From an uncultured Sphingopyxis sp. (GTDB taxonomy: Bacteria > Pseudomonadota > Alphaproteobacteria > Sphingomonadales > Sphingomonadaceae), in assembly GCA_937873425.1 (NCBI GenBank), contig CALMYE010000217.1, positions 1 to 32,886 on the forward strand: DNA of 32,886 nt, in the 5' to 3' direction. The notes under the pieces were generated by a model. The model was not told where the DNA came from. It saw only the letters and a program-made list of their open reading frames with translations, and made no database searches. Shown one piece after another: positions 1 to 7,818 of the stretch (position 1 is the stretch's first letter; the number at the start of each line of letters is the position of its first letter). The position numbers and the translations under genes were made by a program.

Positions 1-1840
1 TCGACCCGATCGCCTCGCCGTCCTCCAGATTCTTGTTCATCATCTTGGCGAACAAGGTGTCGGGGCCGAAGATGCGCAGCAAATCGTCGTCGAGGCAGAG
101 GTAGAATTTGGACAGGCCGGGGTCGCCCTGCCGCCCCGAGCGGCCGCGCAGCTGATTGTCGATGCGGCGGCTTTCATGACGCTCGGTCGCGAGCACGAAC
201 AGGCCGCCCGCGGCCTTCACCGCCTCGCGCTCGGCGGCGACCTCGTCGCGGATGCGCTGCGCGGCGGCGTCGCGCTCGGGGCCTTCGGGCAGGTCCTTGA
301 GCTCGTCCTCGATGCGGAATTCCTCGTTGCCGCCCAGCTTGATGTCGGTGCCGCGGCCCGCCATGTTGGTGGCGATGGTGACCGCGCCGGAGCGGCCCGC
401 CTGCGCGACGATATGCGCCTCGCTCTCGTGGAAGCGCGCGTTGAGCACGCTGTGCGCGACCCCCTCCTTTTCGAGATAGGAGGAGAGCAGCTCCGACTTC
501 TCGATCGACACGGTGCCGACCAGCACCGGCTGGCCGCGCTCCTGCGCCTCGCGGATCGTGCGCGCGATGGCGCTGAACTTGTCGGTGATGTTCTTGTAGA
601 ATTCATCCTCTTCGTCGCGCCGCGCGATCGGGCGGTTGGTCGGGATGGTGACGACGTTCATCTTGTAGATTTCGAAGAATTCGGCCGCCTCGGTCGCCGC
701 GGTGCCGGTCATCCCCGAAAGCTTGGGATACATGCGAAAATAATTCTGGAAGGTGATCGAGGCGAGCGTCTGGTTCTCGGGCTCGATATTCACCCCTTCC
801 TTCGCCTCGACCGCCTGATGCAGGCCGTCGGACCAGCGGCGGCCGTCCATCATGCGGCCGGTGAATTCGTCGATGATCACCACCTTGCCGTCCTTGACGA
901 TATAGTCGGTGTCCAGCTTGAACATCTTGGTCGCCTTCAGCGCCTGGTTGACGTGGTGGACGACCTGGGTGTTCTCGATGTCGTAGAGGTTGCTGCCCTG
1001 AAGCAGGCCCGCATCCTCGAGCAGCCGCTCGACATGCTCGGTGCCGTCCTCGGTCAGGCTGACCGACTTGGTCTTCTCGTCCTTTTCATAATCCTCCTCG
1101 GCCAGCTGGAGGACGATCTCGTTGACGCGGATGTAGAGCTCGGACTTGTCGTCGGTCGGGCCGGAGATGATCAGCGGCGTGCGCGCCTCGTCGATCAGGA
1201 TCGAATCGACCTCGTCGACAATGCCGAAATTGAAGGGGCGGTGGACCATCTGCGCGCGGTCGAACTTCATATTGTCGCGCAGATAGTCGAACCCCAGCTC
1301 GTTGTTCGTCGCATAGGTGATGTCGCAGCCATAGGCCTCGCGCCGCTGCGTCTCGGTCAGGTTCGGGACGATGACGCCGGTGGTCAGGCCCAGGAAGCCG
1401 TAGACCGCGTCCATCCATTCGGCGTCGCGGCGGGCGAGATAGTCGTTGACGGTGACGACATGGACGCCCCTGCTTTCGAGCGCGTTGAGGTAGCAGGGCA
1501 AAGTCGCCATCAGCGTCTTGCCCTCGCCCGTCGCCATTTCGGCGATCTCGCCGCGGTGGAGCACGATGCCGCCGATCATCTGCACGTCGAAATGCCGCAT
1601 GCCGAGCGTCCGCACCGCTGCCTCGCGCACCGTGGCGAAGGCTTCGGGAAGAATATCGTCGAGCGTCTCGCCGGCGTCGAGCCGGGCGCGGAACGTCTGC
1701 GTCTGCGCCTTCAGCCCCGCGTCGTCGAGCGCCTGCATCGCGGGCTCGAAGGCGTTGATCCTGTCGACGATCTTGCGGATCGAGGCGACGTAACGGTCGT
1801 TGGACGAGCCGAACAGGCTCTTGGCAATGCTGCCGAACAT
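1..1840 (-). CDS. secA: Preprotein translocase ATPase SecA (C-terminal part outside window)
   Basis: SecA is the ATP-driven motor that pushes unfolded preproteins through the SecYEG channel. About 613 codons are present; the C-terminal third (rest of the helical scaffold/wing region and any zinc-binding tail) lies beyond position 1. The start ATG at 1840 gives [17 protein letters not shown]. Walker A region [11 protein letters not shown] follows at about residue 100, then [16 protein letters not shown], the [19 protein letters not shown] Walker B/DEAD-like stretch, and motifs of the second nucleotide-binding domain ([41 protein letters not shown]). The call is certain from these motifs. A long open frame on the opposite strand is its antisense shadow. 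A small signal-peptide gene lies 124 bp upstream on the same strand. Confidence 0.98.
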   Translation of the reverse strand, partial: MFGSIAKSLFGSSNDRYVASIRKIVDRINAFEPAMQALDDAGLKAQTQTFRARLDAGETLDDILPEAFATVREAAVRTLGMRHFDVQMIGGIVLHRGEIAEMATGEGKTLMATLPCYLNALESRGVHVVTVNDYLARRDAEWMDAVYGFLGLTTGVIVPNLTETQRREAYGCDITYATNNELGFDYLRDNMKFDRAQMVHRPFNFGIVDEVDSILIDEARTPLIISGPTDDKSELYIRVNEIVLQLAEEDYEKDEKTKSVSLTEDGTEHVERLLEDAGLLQGSNLYDIENTQVVHHVNQALKATKMFKLDTDYIVKDGKVVIIDEFTGRMMDGRRWSDGLHQAVEAKEGVNIEPENQTLASITFQNYFRMYPKLSGMTGTAATEAAEFFEIYKMNVVTIPTNRPIARRDEEDEFYKNITDKFSAIARTIREAQERGQPVLVGTVSIEKSELLSSYLEKEGVAHSVLNARFHESEAHIVAQAGRSGAVTIATNMAGRGTDIKLGGNEEFRIEDELKDLPEGPERDAAAQRIRDEVAAEREAVKAAGGLFVLATERHESRRIDNQLRGRSGRQGDPGLSKFYLCLDDDLLRIFGPDTLFAKMMNKNLEDGEAIGS

Positions 1841-1964
1841 GGCGGATTTCCTTGGGAATGAATGTGTAACAAAGCGAAGGGATCGCGAGGCGACCACCGG
1901 GTCGTGCGGGATCGCATGGCCGCGAAAACGGGGAATCGGGCAGCAGGCGCCCGAAAATCAGCGG

Positions 1965-2234
1965 CTATTCGAGCGCGCGGTCGCTGCCGGTGAGCAGGCC
2001 GGGAACATGCGGCGGCGCGACCTTGCGCGGCCTGCCCGTTCCGGTGGTGGCGGTGCGCCGGGTCGGCGCGGCGGTGGCGGGGCGGCGGTCGGCGTCGCTG
2101 CTTTCGGCCTTGTTCGCCGCATCGGCGAGCAGCAGCATCGACCCCATTGCGGCCGGGGTCGCCGGCGCCGCAACGGCGCGGTCCGCGCCGGAAAGCCCGG
2201 TGATCAACGCCAACAGGGTCAGCAGCAAACGCAA
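1965..2234 (-). CDS. Small exported protein upstream of secA (unknown; possible secretion-linked leader)
   Basis: I do not recognise this family. From a TTG start at 2234 (preceded by AGAGGGG at 8 nt spacing) it encodes about 89 residues: a hydrophobic segment (RLLLTLLALITGLSGAD) and an AVAA-type signal peptidase site, then an Ala/Pro/Arg-rich low-complexity tail containing KVAPPHVPG near the C-terminus. An ATG at 2291 is in frame but has no good Shine-Dalgarno sequence and would put charged residues before the hydrophobic core. It ends 124 bp before secA on the same strand, the position of secM in enterobacteria. It has no SecM arrest motif, so any regulatory role is inference. It could equally be an unrelated small periplasmic protein. 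Confidence 0.55.
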   Translation of the reverse strand: MRLLLTLLALITGLSGADRAVAAPATPAAMGSMLLLADAANKAESSDADRRPATAAPTRRTATTGTGRPRKVAPPHVPGLLTGSDRALE

Positions 2235-2386
2235 GAAAACAGCCCCTCTTTCATCCAGCGCGCGACGTATAGCACGCTGGACGCTGAACATAGGGTGAAA
2301 GCGGCGGAAGGTCCAGAGGCGCGGCGCGTAGATAGCGGGTCAGTTTGAATCTCGGCCTGTGAGCGGTTCGCGCACCTCTCTTTTCC

Positions 2387-2489
2387 CGTCACCCTGAACT
2401 TGTTTCAGGGTCCATGGCCCGCCGCTTCCTTCGGCGCAGCTTCAAATTCGAGGTCCGGCCATGGATGCTGAAACAAGTTCAGCATGACG
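2387..2489. repeat. REP-like inverted repeat, CCTGAACTTGTTTCAGG class
   Basis: Two arms (2387-2415 and 2460-2489) are imperfect reverse complements. Each is itself a palindrome built on CTGAACTTGTTTCAG and carries CGTCA at the outer edge and TCCATG/CATGGA inside. The rest of the gap between the small secreted genes (2235-2566) shows no convincing gene. Transcript processing or 3'-end protection is a plausible inferred role. Confidence 0.75.
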
Positions 2490-2566
2490 AAAGAAGAAAG
2501 AGACTGGCCCTTTGCAAAAGCGGAAACTCAAACTGACCCACTACCGACGCATAGTCGGGGCTTGCC

Positions 2567-2941
2567 TCAGTCCTCCGGCGGCGGACAGGACCGGACCAGC
2601 GGGCCGCGCCATTCCGATGGCCCGTCGATGCTGTGAACGCGCATCGTCAGCCCCCGGTCGAAAAAATCGGGCGCCTCCTTGCAGAATCCGCCGACGAGCG
2701 CGTCCGACAGCGATTCCGGCGTCTCGCCTTCGCGCCAGCCCGCGGGACCGCTCATCTTGAAGATCAGCGTATTGCCCTCCGCCTCGATCCCCACGATCCT
2801 GATCCCGCCATCGAATTCCTTGCCCACCTCTGTCTGCAAGGCCTGCGCGAATTGCGCGGCGGTCGGCCCGCCCTGCCCTTGTGCAAGAACCGGCATGGGC
2901 GCCAGCGCGACCGCGGCCGCAATCATCATCGTCTTCAGCAT
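2567..2941 (-). CDS. Hypothetical exported protein
   Basis: This 124-residue protein starts at ATG 2941, with GGGGAG six bases upstream, and begins MLKTMMIAAAVALAPMPVLA followed by QGQGG, a clear Sec signal peptide with an A-X-A cleavage site. The mature part is about 105 residues, mixed alpha/beta in character (FAQALQTEVGKEFDGGIRIVGIEAEGN, then KMSGPAGW), with two cysteines that could form a disulfide in the periplasm (one in GGFCKEAP, one in RSCPPPED at the C-terminus). An upstream in-frame start at 2995 is rejected because it lacks a ribosome-binding site and would bury the signal peptide. No family is recognised. It stands alone, convergent with nothing and divergent from the SDR gene. 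Confidence 0.7.
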   Translation of the reverse strand: MLKTMMIAAAVALAPMPVLAQGQGGPTAAQFAQALQTEVGKEFDGGIRIVGIEAEGNTLIFKMSGPAGWREGETPESLSDALVGGFCKEAPDFFDRGLTMRVHSIDGPSEWRGPLVRSCPPPED

Positions 2942-3044
2942 GAAAAACTCCCCGGACCCACGGGTCCACCATAGAGGCGAGCGCGGCGATGGCAAAGAGG
3001 ATCATTGCCGCTTGACGCGCGCACTGGCTTGGCCGCATCTCCCG

Positions 3045-3060
3045 CTGACAATCATGTCAG
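3045..3060. promoter_or_regulatory. Perfect palindrome before the SDR gene (possible operator)
   Basis: CTGACA-ATCA-TGTCAG is a perfect 6-bp inverted repeat ending just before the AGGAGGGG ribosome-binding site of the SDR gene, and a TTGACG hexamer (3012-3017) lies upstream. This layout is typical of a repressor site. No regulator gene is adjacent, so the function is inference. Confidence 0.35.
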
Positions 3061-3074
3061 GAGGGGAATGAGCG

Positions 3075-3878
3075 ATGGCGCGGAAGGCGATTTTCATCAC
3101 CGGCGGGGGATCGGGCATCGGCCGGGCCACGGCGCGCCATTTCGCCGCGCAGGGCTGGTTCGTCGGCATCGCCGACGTCAACGCCGCCGGTATCGACGAA
3201 ACCGCCGCGCTGCTTCCCGAGGGCGCCGCGTCGCGCCACATCATGGACGTGCGCGACCGCGACCAGTGGACGGCGGCGCTGGCCGATTTCGCGGCGGCGA
3301 GCGGCGGGCGGCTCGACGTGCTGTTCAACAATGCCGGCATCGGCTCGGGCGGCCAGTTCCTCGACATGGCGCCGGAAGAGGCCGACCGGCTGATCGCGAT
3401 CAACTTCGGCGGCGTCGTCAACGGCATCTACACGGCGCTGCCGCTACTCCGCGCGACGCCGGGATCGACGATCCTCAACACCGGATCGGCCTCGGGCTTC
3501 TATGGCGTCGCGGGGCTTGCCGTCTATTCGGCGACCAAATTCGCGGTGCGCGGCCTGACCGAGGCGCTGGAGATCGAGTTCGCCAAGCACGGCATCAAGG
3601 TGCGCTCGCTGATGCCGGGCTTCATCGACACGCCGCTGCTCGACCAGGTCAGCGCCGACAGCAACGAACCGGCGCGGAACCGCCTGTCGGCGAGCGGCTT
3701 CGAGATCGTCCCCGTCGAGCGCGTCGCCGAGGCGGCGTGGCAGGCGGTGCACGGCGACCGTGTGCATGTCACGGTCGGCCGGATGGCGAAGCGGCTGGCG
3801 CGGATCGCCCGCTGGTTCCCCGGACTGATCGTCCGCCAGTCGAAGAAGATCGACGGGCTGGGCGGCGCGGGGCATTGA
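3075..3878 (+). CDS. Short-chain dehydrogenase/reductase (SDR)
   Basis: A classical SDR of 267 residues, predicted to be a cytoplasmic NAD(P)H-dependent oxidoreductase of unknown substrate. The Rossmann nucleotide-binding motif TGGGSGIG is at residues 9-16, the NNAG motif at about 89-92, and the catalytic Ser-Tyr-Lys set is completed by YSATK (Tyr151, Lys155). PGFIDTPLL follows as the usual PG motif. An acidic Asp after beta-2 (GIADVNAAG) suggests a preference for NAD(H). The start ATG 3075 has AGGAGGGG nine bases upstream; a second ATG at 3068 is out of frame. The basic C-terminal 40 residues (RMAKRLARIARWFPGLIV) resemble a short amphipathic helix. It is monocistronic and followed by a palindromic repeat. 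Confidence 0.93.
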   Translation: MARKAIFITGGGSGIGRATARHFAAQGWFVGIADVNAAGIDETAALLPEGAASRHIMDVRDRDQWTAALADFAAASGGRLDVLFNNAGIGSGGQFLDMAPEEADRLIAINFGGVVNGIYTALPLLRATPGSTILNTGSASGFYGVAGLAVYSATKFAVRGLTEALEIEFAKHGIKVRSLMPGFIDTPLLDQVSADSNEPARNRLSASGFEIVPVERVAEAAWQAVHGDRVHVTVGRMAKRLARIARWFPGLIVRQSKKIDGLGGAGH

Positions 3879-3888
3879 GGCCTCTTCT

Positions 3889-3987
3889 CCCCTCCCGCTT
3901 GCGGGAGGGGTCGGGGGAGGGCCTGGCAAATGCGACGGTTTGAGACGAAACAAGCCCTCCCCTAGCCCCTCCCGCAAGCGGGAGGGG
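3889..3987. repeat. Compound palindromic repeat, copy 1
   Basis: Two terminal hairpins, 3889-3910 and 3966-3987, each pair CCCCTCCCGC with GCGGGAGGGG. The flanking GGGGGAGGGC and GCCCTCCCC also pair across the element, so the whole unit is one nested inverted repeat of about 100 bp. It lies between convergent genes and may act as a bidirectional terminator, though no T-tract is present. Confidence 0.85.
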
Positions 3988-3993
3988 AACGAT

Positions 3994-4704
3994 TCACTTC
4001 CCCGCCCCGCATTCCACCGTGCCGCTGCCCGCGTTGCGCACGGTGCAGACCGGCTTGCCGAGCACGACCGTCTTGCCGACGCCGCGCGTCGTCACCGTGG
4101 CGCTCTTCTCGGCGCGGAGCAGGTGGTCGCCGGCGCCCTCGCTGTCGCTGACCAGTTCGCCGACCGAAAGCGCGCCGGCATCGACCGCGCCCGCCCCCGA
4201 CAGCATCATCTTCGCCTCCTTCGCGCTGCCCGCCAGCGTGATCGCGCCGTTGCCGATCATCGCGACCGACAGCCGGTCGGCGGCGACCGCATCGACAGCG
4301 ATCCGCCCGGGTCCGCGCAGGCCGATGTCGACGCGCGGCCCGCGCAGCCGGTCGATGCGCAGCGACCCCGCGCCCGCGACCGTCGCGCCGCGCAGGTTCG
4401 CGGCGTTGACCCGCACCACGACCGGGCCGGGCGCGGCGCGGCGGCGCTCGTCGCCCGCCCGCTGCCGCTGCCCGATCACCAGCCGGCCGTCGCGCGCCTC
4501 GACCGTCAGCCGGTCGAGCGCGTCCTGCGGCCCGCTCGCCACCGCGCTGACCGGTGCGCGGGTTGTCACCTCGACGATGACGTCGGCCTGCAGTTCGATC
4601 GTCTCGAAGCTGGTCAGGCCATAGCGTTTCTCGGCCGCCGACGCGGGACCGGCGGCGAGGAGGAGGGCGGCCGCCAGCGCGGCCGATCGCGATATCATGG
4701 ACAT
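3994..4704 (-). CDS. Exported GIN-domain protein (DUF2807)
   Basis: 236 residues. The start ATG 4704 has AAGG seven bases upstream and opens a Sec signal peptide (MSMISRSAALAAALLLAAGPASA, then AEKRY). The mature chain is a head-GIN (DUF2807) fold: it opens with the typical FETIELQADVIVEV phrase and continues as short Gly/Ala-punctuated beta rungs (GAGSLRID, GPGRIAVD, GNGAITLAG, GAGAVDAG), expected to stack as a right-handed beta-helix. It ends with a Cys pair in PVCTVRNAGSGTVECG. It is 43 bp downstream of a second GIN protein on the same strand, so the two are probably co-transcribed. The molecular function of GIN-domain proteins is not established; an envelope location is the only firm inference. 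Confidence 0.85.
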   Translation of the reverse strand: MSMISRSAALAAALLLAAGPASAAEKRYGLTSFETIELQADVIVEVTTRAPVSAVASGPQDALDRLTVEARDGRLVIGQRQRAGDERRRAAPGPVVVRVNAANLRGATVAGAGSLRIDRLRGPRVDIGLRGPGRIAVDAVAADRLSVAMIGNGAITLAGSAKEAKMMLSGAGAVDAGALSVGELVSDSEGAGDHLLRAEKSATVTTRGVGKTVVLGKPVCTVRNAGSGTVECGAGK

Positions 4705-4747
4705 GGTGCCGCCTTAGCCGGTCCGGCGCGGCGGCACCAGCGCGCGA

Positions 4748-5500
4748 TCATTTGCAGGTCGCGGTGCCCGATCCCATCCTGCTGGTCGAACAGGTCGCGC
4801 CGCCGGTCAGTTCGACATCGCCCGAGCCGAGGATGCTGATATCGGCCTTGCCGGTCGCCTTCGCCGCGACATCGCCCGATCCGGTCACCGCGACGTCGAT
4901 CGTCGCGACGGTCAGGTCGCTCGCGTCGATGTCGCCCGATCCGGTCACGCTGAGCTCGGCGCTGTCGGCACTACCGCCGTCGATCTCGACGTCGCCCGAC
5001 CCCGACACGCTGATCTTCGCCGTCTTGCCGGTCAGCTTCGCGATCTTGAGGTCGCCCGATCCGGTCAACGCCGCCTCGACCGCGTCGCCCTCGACAGCGT
5101 CGGCGTCGATCGAGCCCGAACCGGTCAGCCGCAGCCTGTCGAGCCGCGGCATCGTGATCGCGATCTTCACCCCCTTGCCGCCGCGGCGGAAGTTGAAACC
5201 CTCGCGCTTGCGGCCGATCGACAGCGTCTGGCCGTCGAGCCTGACCTCCAGCTCGTCGATCTCGGCCTTCGGCCCGGTCGCGCTGATCGAAAAGGCCGTG
5301 CCCTGCCGGATGGTAACGTCGTCGGGCCCGGTGACCTCGACCCCGGTGAAGCCGGTGAGCGCGAAATCCTGCGTCGTCACGGGGCCGGCGTCGCGCGTTT
5401 CGCCCGCCTGCTCCTTGCCGCCGCCGCTCACCGAGGCGTTGCACGCGGTCAGCGTCATCGCGAGGGCCAGCGGCACAGCCGCCATCGTCCAGTGTCGCAT
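4748..5500 (-). CDS. GIN-domain lipoprotein (DUF2807) with SGSGD rungs
   Basis: 250 residues from ATG 5500 (AGGAGAT five bases upstream). The N-terminus MRHWTM...LAMTLTAC has a lipobox LTAC, so Cys20 should be lipidated and the protein anchored to a membrane. The mature part begins FALTGFTGVEVTGPDDVTI, the usual head-GIN opening, then shows at least six rungs carrying (T/S)GSGD or GSGS, spaced about 15-20 residues apart, as expected for a parallel beta-helix. It ends with two cysteines (GATCSTSRMGSGTATCK), echoing the Cys pair of its downstream neighbour. It is the first gene of a two-gene operon controlled by the palindromic promoter region at 5514-5535. An in-frame start at 5578 would read through that promoter and is rejected. 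Confidence 0.88.
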   Translation of the reverse strand: MRHWTMAAVPLALAMTLTACNASVSGGGKEQAGETRDAGPVTTQDFALTGFTGVEVTGPDDVTIRQGTAFSISATGPKAEIDELEVRLDGQTLSIGRKREGFNFRRGGKGVKIAITMPRLDRLRLTGSGSIDADAVEGDAVEAALTGSGDLKIAKLTGKTAKISVSGSGDVEIDGGSADSAELSVTGSGDIDASDLTVATIDVAVTGSGDVAAKATGKADISILGSGDVELTGGATCSTSRMGSGTATCK

Positions 5501-5513
5501 CGTCCATCTCCTT

Positions 5514-5535
5514 TGTGTATTACACACATAATACA
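5514..5535 (-). promoter_or_regulatory. Overlapping palindromic operator and -10 of the GIN operon
   Basis: Two palindromes overlap: TGTGTA-T-TACACA (5514-5526) and TGTATTA-N6-TAATACA (5516-5522 and 5529-5535). On the minus strand TATTAT (5533-5528) matches a -10 box, so a bound repressor would cover -10 to about +10. This AT-rich island contrasts strongly with the surrounding GC-rich DNA. The cognate regulator is not in the window; a GntR- or TetR-type protein is a guess. Confidence 0.6.
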
Positions 5536-5622
5536 GGAGCGCCGCGCTGTCCAGCCCGCGCTGCCATCTTGTCGCCACCTTCCCTCGCCAAAGCGGGCCA
5601 TTCCCCGATAGCGAGATGGACG

Positions 5623-6099
5623 ATGAGCGTAGCGTTCCGCCGCGAGAGCGACGACGAGCACAAGGAACCCGAATATGAGCTGCCGATCCCGGTCGGCGCG
5701 AACCTCGTCACGCCGCGCGGGCTGCGCCTGCTGGGCGAGGAGATCGCGCGGCTGACCGCGCTGGTCGCGGCGGAGGGCGAGGAGGAGGCGCGCAAGAAAT
5801 TGCAGCGCCGGCTGCGCTATGTCGGGACGCGGCAGGCGACCGCCGAGGTGCAGGCGCCGCCCTTGAGCGGCAGCGCCGGCATCGGCAGCCGCGTGCGCTA
5901 CCGGCTGAACGGCACCGAGCGCGCGGTGACGATCGTCGGGCATGACGAGGCCGATCCCGCCGCGGGCCGCATCGCCTTCACCGCGCCGCTCGGCCGCGCG
6001 CTGATGGGGAGCGAAGCCGGCGATTTCGCCGATTTCCAGGGGCGCGAGGAAGCGATCGAGATCGTCGCGATCGACGCCGATCCGGAGGCGGCGGCATGA
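5623..6099 (+). CDS. GreA/GreB-family transcription elongation factor-like protein
   Basis: 158 residues from ATG 5623 (GAGATGG just upstream). The N-terminal part (VTPRGLRLLGEEIARLTALVAAEGEEEARKKLQRRLRY) resembles a Gre-type helical coiled coil, shorter than in true GreA. The C-terminal half (GSRVRYRLNGTERAVTIVGHDEADPAAGRIAFTAPLGRALMG) matches the FKBP-like Gre C-terminal domain that contacts the RNA polymerase secondary channel rim. Classical GreA/GreB rescue backtracked polymerase by stimulating transcript cleavage. Here the acidic tip residues cannot be assigned securely, so a different secondary-channel role is possible. Its stop overlaps the start of the next gene (ATGA). Confidence 0.85.
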   Translation: MSVAFRRESDDEHKEPEYELPIPVGANLVTPRGLRLLGEEIARLTALVAAEGEEEARKKLQRRLRYVGTRQATAEVQAPPLSGSAGIGSRVRYRLNGTERAVTIVGHDEADPAAGRIAFTAPLGRALMGSEAGDFADFQGREEAIEIVAIDADPEAAA

Positions 6100-6275
6100 A
6101 AGGCAAGTTCGAACGCCACAAGCAGCCGTGGACCGCGGCCGAGATCGACAAGCTGCATATGCTCGCCAAGAAGGGCATGGCGCTGAAGGCGATCGCCAAG
6201 GCGCTGACGCGCAGCGAGGAATCGGTGAAGGCGCGCGCCAAGGCCGACGGGCTGTCGATCGCCAAGCTGCACTGA
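6096..6275 (+). CDS. Small HTH/SANT-like protein coupled to the Gre-family gene
   Basis: 59 residues, starting at the ATG within the ATGA overlap with the preceding gene, which predicts translational coupling. The sequence KQPWTAAEIDKLHMLAKKGM, followed by ALKAIAKALTRSEESVKARA, has the three-helix pattern of Myb/SANT-like or HTH domains: a Trp near the start of helix 1, then a recognition-type third helix rich in Ser/Arg/Lys. The protein is strongly basic. DNA binding is inferred from this pattern only. Pairing with a Gre-like factor suggests a joint role in transcription. Confidence 0.72.
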   Translation: MKGKFERHKQPWTAAEIDKLHMLAKKGMALKAIAKALTRSEESVKARAKADGLSIAKLH

Positions 6276-6307
6276 CGAACCTGTGTCTCTTTCGCAGCCC
6301 ATCCCTT

Positions 6308-6483
6308 CCCTCCCCCTTTATGGGGGAGGCAGCGAGACTTGGCAGCTTGCTGCCCTAGTCGCAGCGGTGGGGGTGCGCCCGCGGCCTGAAGCGGCGGCAA
6401 AAGGACGCACCCTCACCCCCATCCAACTTCGCCTAGCGCCTGCGGCGCAAGGCTTCGTATCCTTCCCCCATCGAGGGGGAAGG
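6308..6483. repeat. Compound palindromic repeat, copy 2 (supplies a ribosome-binding site)
   Basis: The element has a left terminal hairpin CTCCCCC...GGGGGAG (6310-6328), conserved AGCGAGACTTG, an inner hairpin GGCAGC-TT-GCTGCC (6341-6354), then CTAGTCGCAGCGGTGGGGGTGC. The right half carries CACCC...CCCATCCAACTTCGCCTA, the hairpin GCGCC-TGC-GGCGC, AAGGC and the right terminal hairpin CTTCCCCC...GGGGGAAG ending at about 6482. Its last bases GGGGGAAGGA lie 4-5 nt before the next gene's GTG start. Confidence 0.9.
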
Positions 6484-6488
6484 ACGTC

Positions 6489-7658
6489 GTGACTTCCTCT
6501 TACGACGCGATCGTGCTGGGCGGCGGCGCGGCCGGGCTGATGTGCGCGGCGGTCGCGGGGCAGCGCGGGCGGCGCGTCCTGCTGCTCGACCATGCCGATG
6601 CGGTGGGCAAGAAGATCCTGATCTCGGGCGGCGGCCGCTGCAACTTCACCAACATCCACGCGGGGCCCGACCGCTTCATCTCGGCGAACCCGCATTTCGC
6701 CAAATCGGCGCTCGCGCGCTACACGCCCGCCGATTTCATCGCGCTGGTCGATGCCTATCGCATCGCCTGGCACGAAAAGGCGCTCGGCCAGCTGTTCTGC
6801 GACGGATCGGCGAAACAGATCGTCGCGATGCTGCTGGAGGAATGCGCCAAAGGCGGCGTCGACGTCCGCTGCGGCCAGCCGGTCGGAGAGGTGACGCACG
6901 CCGACGGCCGCTTCCGCGTGACCTTCGGCGATACCGAATTCACCACGCCCAGCCTCGTCATCGCCACCGGCGGACCGTCGATCCCTAAGATGGGCGCGAC
7001 CGGCTTCGCCTATGACCTCGCGCGCCGCTTCGGGCTCAAGGTCGTCGAGCCGCGCCCCGCGCTGGTGCCGCTGACGCTCGGCGGCGAGGATGTGCTGTTC
7101 CGCGACCTGTCGGGCGTCGCCACGCCGGTCGAAGCGCGCGCGGGCAAGGCGGCGTTCCGCGAGGCGGCGCTGTTCACCCACAAGGGGCTGTCCGGCCCCG
7201 CGATCCTTCAGATCAGCAGCTATTGGCGGCACGGCGAGCCGGTGACGATCGATTTCCTGCCGGGCGCCGCGCCGGGCTTGCTGGCCGAGGCGAAGCGCAG
7301 CCGCCCGCGCGCGACGCTCGCCGCGGTGCTCCCGCTGCCCGACCGCCTCGCGCAGACGCTCGCCGAGCGCCTTGCGCTTCCGGGCGAACTCGGCGCGCAA
7401 ACCGATCGCAAGCTCGCCGACGCCGAGGCGCGCCTCAAGCGCTGGATCTTCCACCCCAACGGCACCGAAGGCTTCGCCAAGGCCGAGGTCACGGTCGGCG
7501 GCATATCGACCGCGAATCTCTCATCGCAAACAATGATGGCCAAAAGCGTCGCGGGCCTCTATGCGGTCGGCGAAGCCGTGGACGTCACCGGGTGGCTGGG
7601 CGGCTATAATTTTCAATGGGCCTGGGCCAGCGGACACGCGGCGGGACAGGCGCTTTAG
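6489..7658 (+). CDS. HI0933-family NAD(P)/FAD-dependent oxidoreductase (BaiN/YhiN-like)
   Basis: 389 residues starting at GTG 6489. The N-terminal dinucleotide-binding motif is VLGGGAAGLMCA with an Asp at the end of beta-2 (LLLDHADAVGKK). The family signature ISGGGRCNFTN follows at about residue 47, and the C-terminal FAD motif is GLYAVGEAVDVTGWLGGYNFQWAWASGHAAG. Length and motif order match the HI0933/YhiN flavoproteins, which are cytosolic and of poorly defined substrate; members in gut clostridia have been linked to bile-acid reduction. GKKILISGGGRCN is fully conserved here, so FAD binding is expected. The ribosome-binding sequence is formed by the end of the preceding palindromic repeat. 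Confidence 0.93.
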   Translation: MTSSYDAIVLGGGAAGLMCAAVAGQRGRRVLLLDHADAVGKKILISGGGRCNFTNIHAGPDRFISANPHFAKSALARYTPADFIALVDAYRIAWHEKALGQLFCDGSAKQIVAMLLEECAKGGVDVRCGQPVGEVTHADGRFRVTFGDTEFTTPSLVIATGGPSIPKMGATGFAYDLARRFGLKVVEPRPALVPLTLGGEDVLFRDLSGVATPVEARAGKAAFREAALFTHKGLSGPAILQISSYWRHGEPVTIDFLPGAAPGLLAEAKRSRPRATLAAVLPLPDRLAQTLAERLALPGELGAQTDRKLADAEARLKRWIFHPNGTEGFAKAEVTVGGISTANLSSQTMMAKSVAGLYAVGEAVDVTGWLGGYNFQWAWASGHAAGQAL

Positions 7659-7677
7659 GAATAACCTTAAAAACCAT

Positions 7678-7775
7678 CGTCATGCCGGACTTGATCCGGC
7701 ATCCATTCGTCACTTGCCACGAAGCGTTGAATGGACCCCGGATCTCCTGAGCTTGTCGAAGGGCCGGGGTGACGA
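7678..7775. repeat. REP-like inverted repeat, TGCCGGACTTGATCCGGCATCCAT class
   Basis: The left arm GTCATGCCGGACTTGATCCG is itself a hairpin and runs into GGCATCCATTCG. The right arm, AATGGACCCCGGAT...GGCCGGGGTGACGAA, is an imperfect reverse complement. It shares the CGTCA outer edge and the internal TCCA/TGGA with the repeats at 2387 and 28522. It lies in the leader of the helicase gene, so it could be transcribed into that mRNA. Confidence 0.75.
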
Positions 7776-7818
7776 ATCAAAGAATCGGCGGCGCTGCCCG
7801 CACACGGAAAAGAAGATA

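Noticed and set aside
176-1861. Long plus-strand open frame of 561 codons over secA
   Set aside because: Antisense to secA, whose motifs are complete on the minus strand; long antisense frames are a by-product of high GC codon bias.
3889-3987. Repeats considered as ordinary Rho-independent terminators only
   Set aside because: Several copies lie between co-directional genes or inside a gene, lack T-tracts and have a larger conserved architecture.
7561-7818. N-terminal extension of the DEAD-box helicase
   Set aside because: Overlaps the end of the flavoprotein gene and a repeat; ATG 7819 gives the normal family N-terminus.
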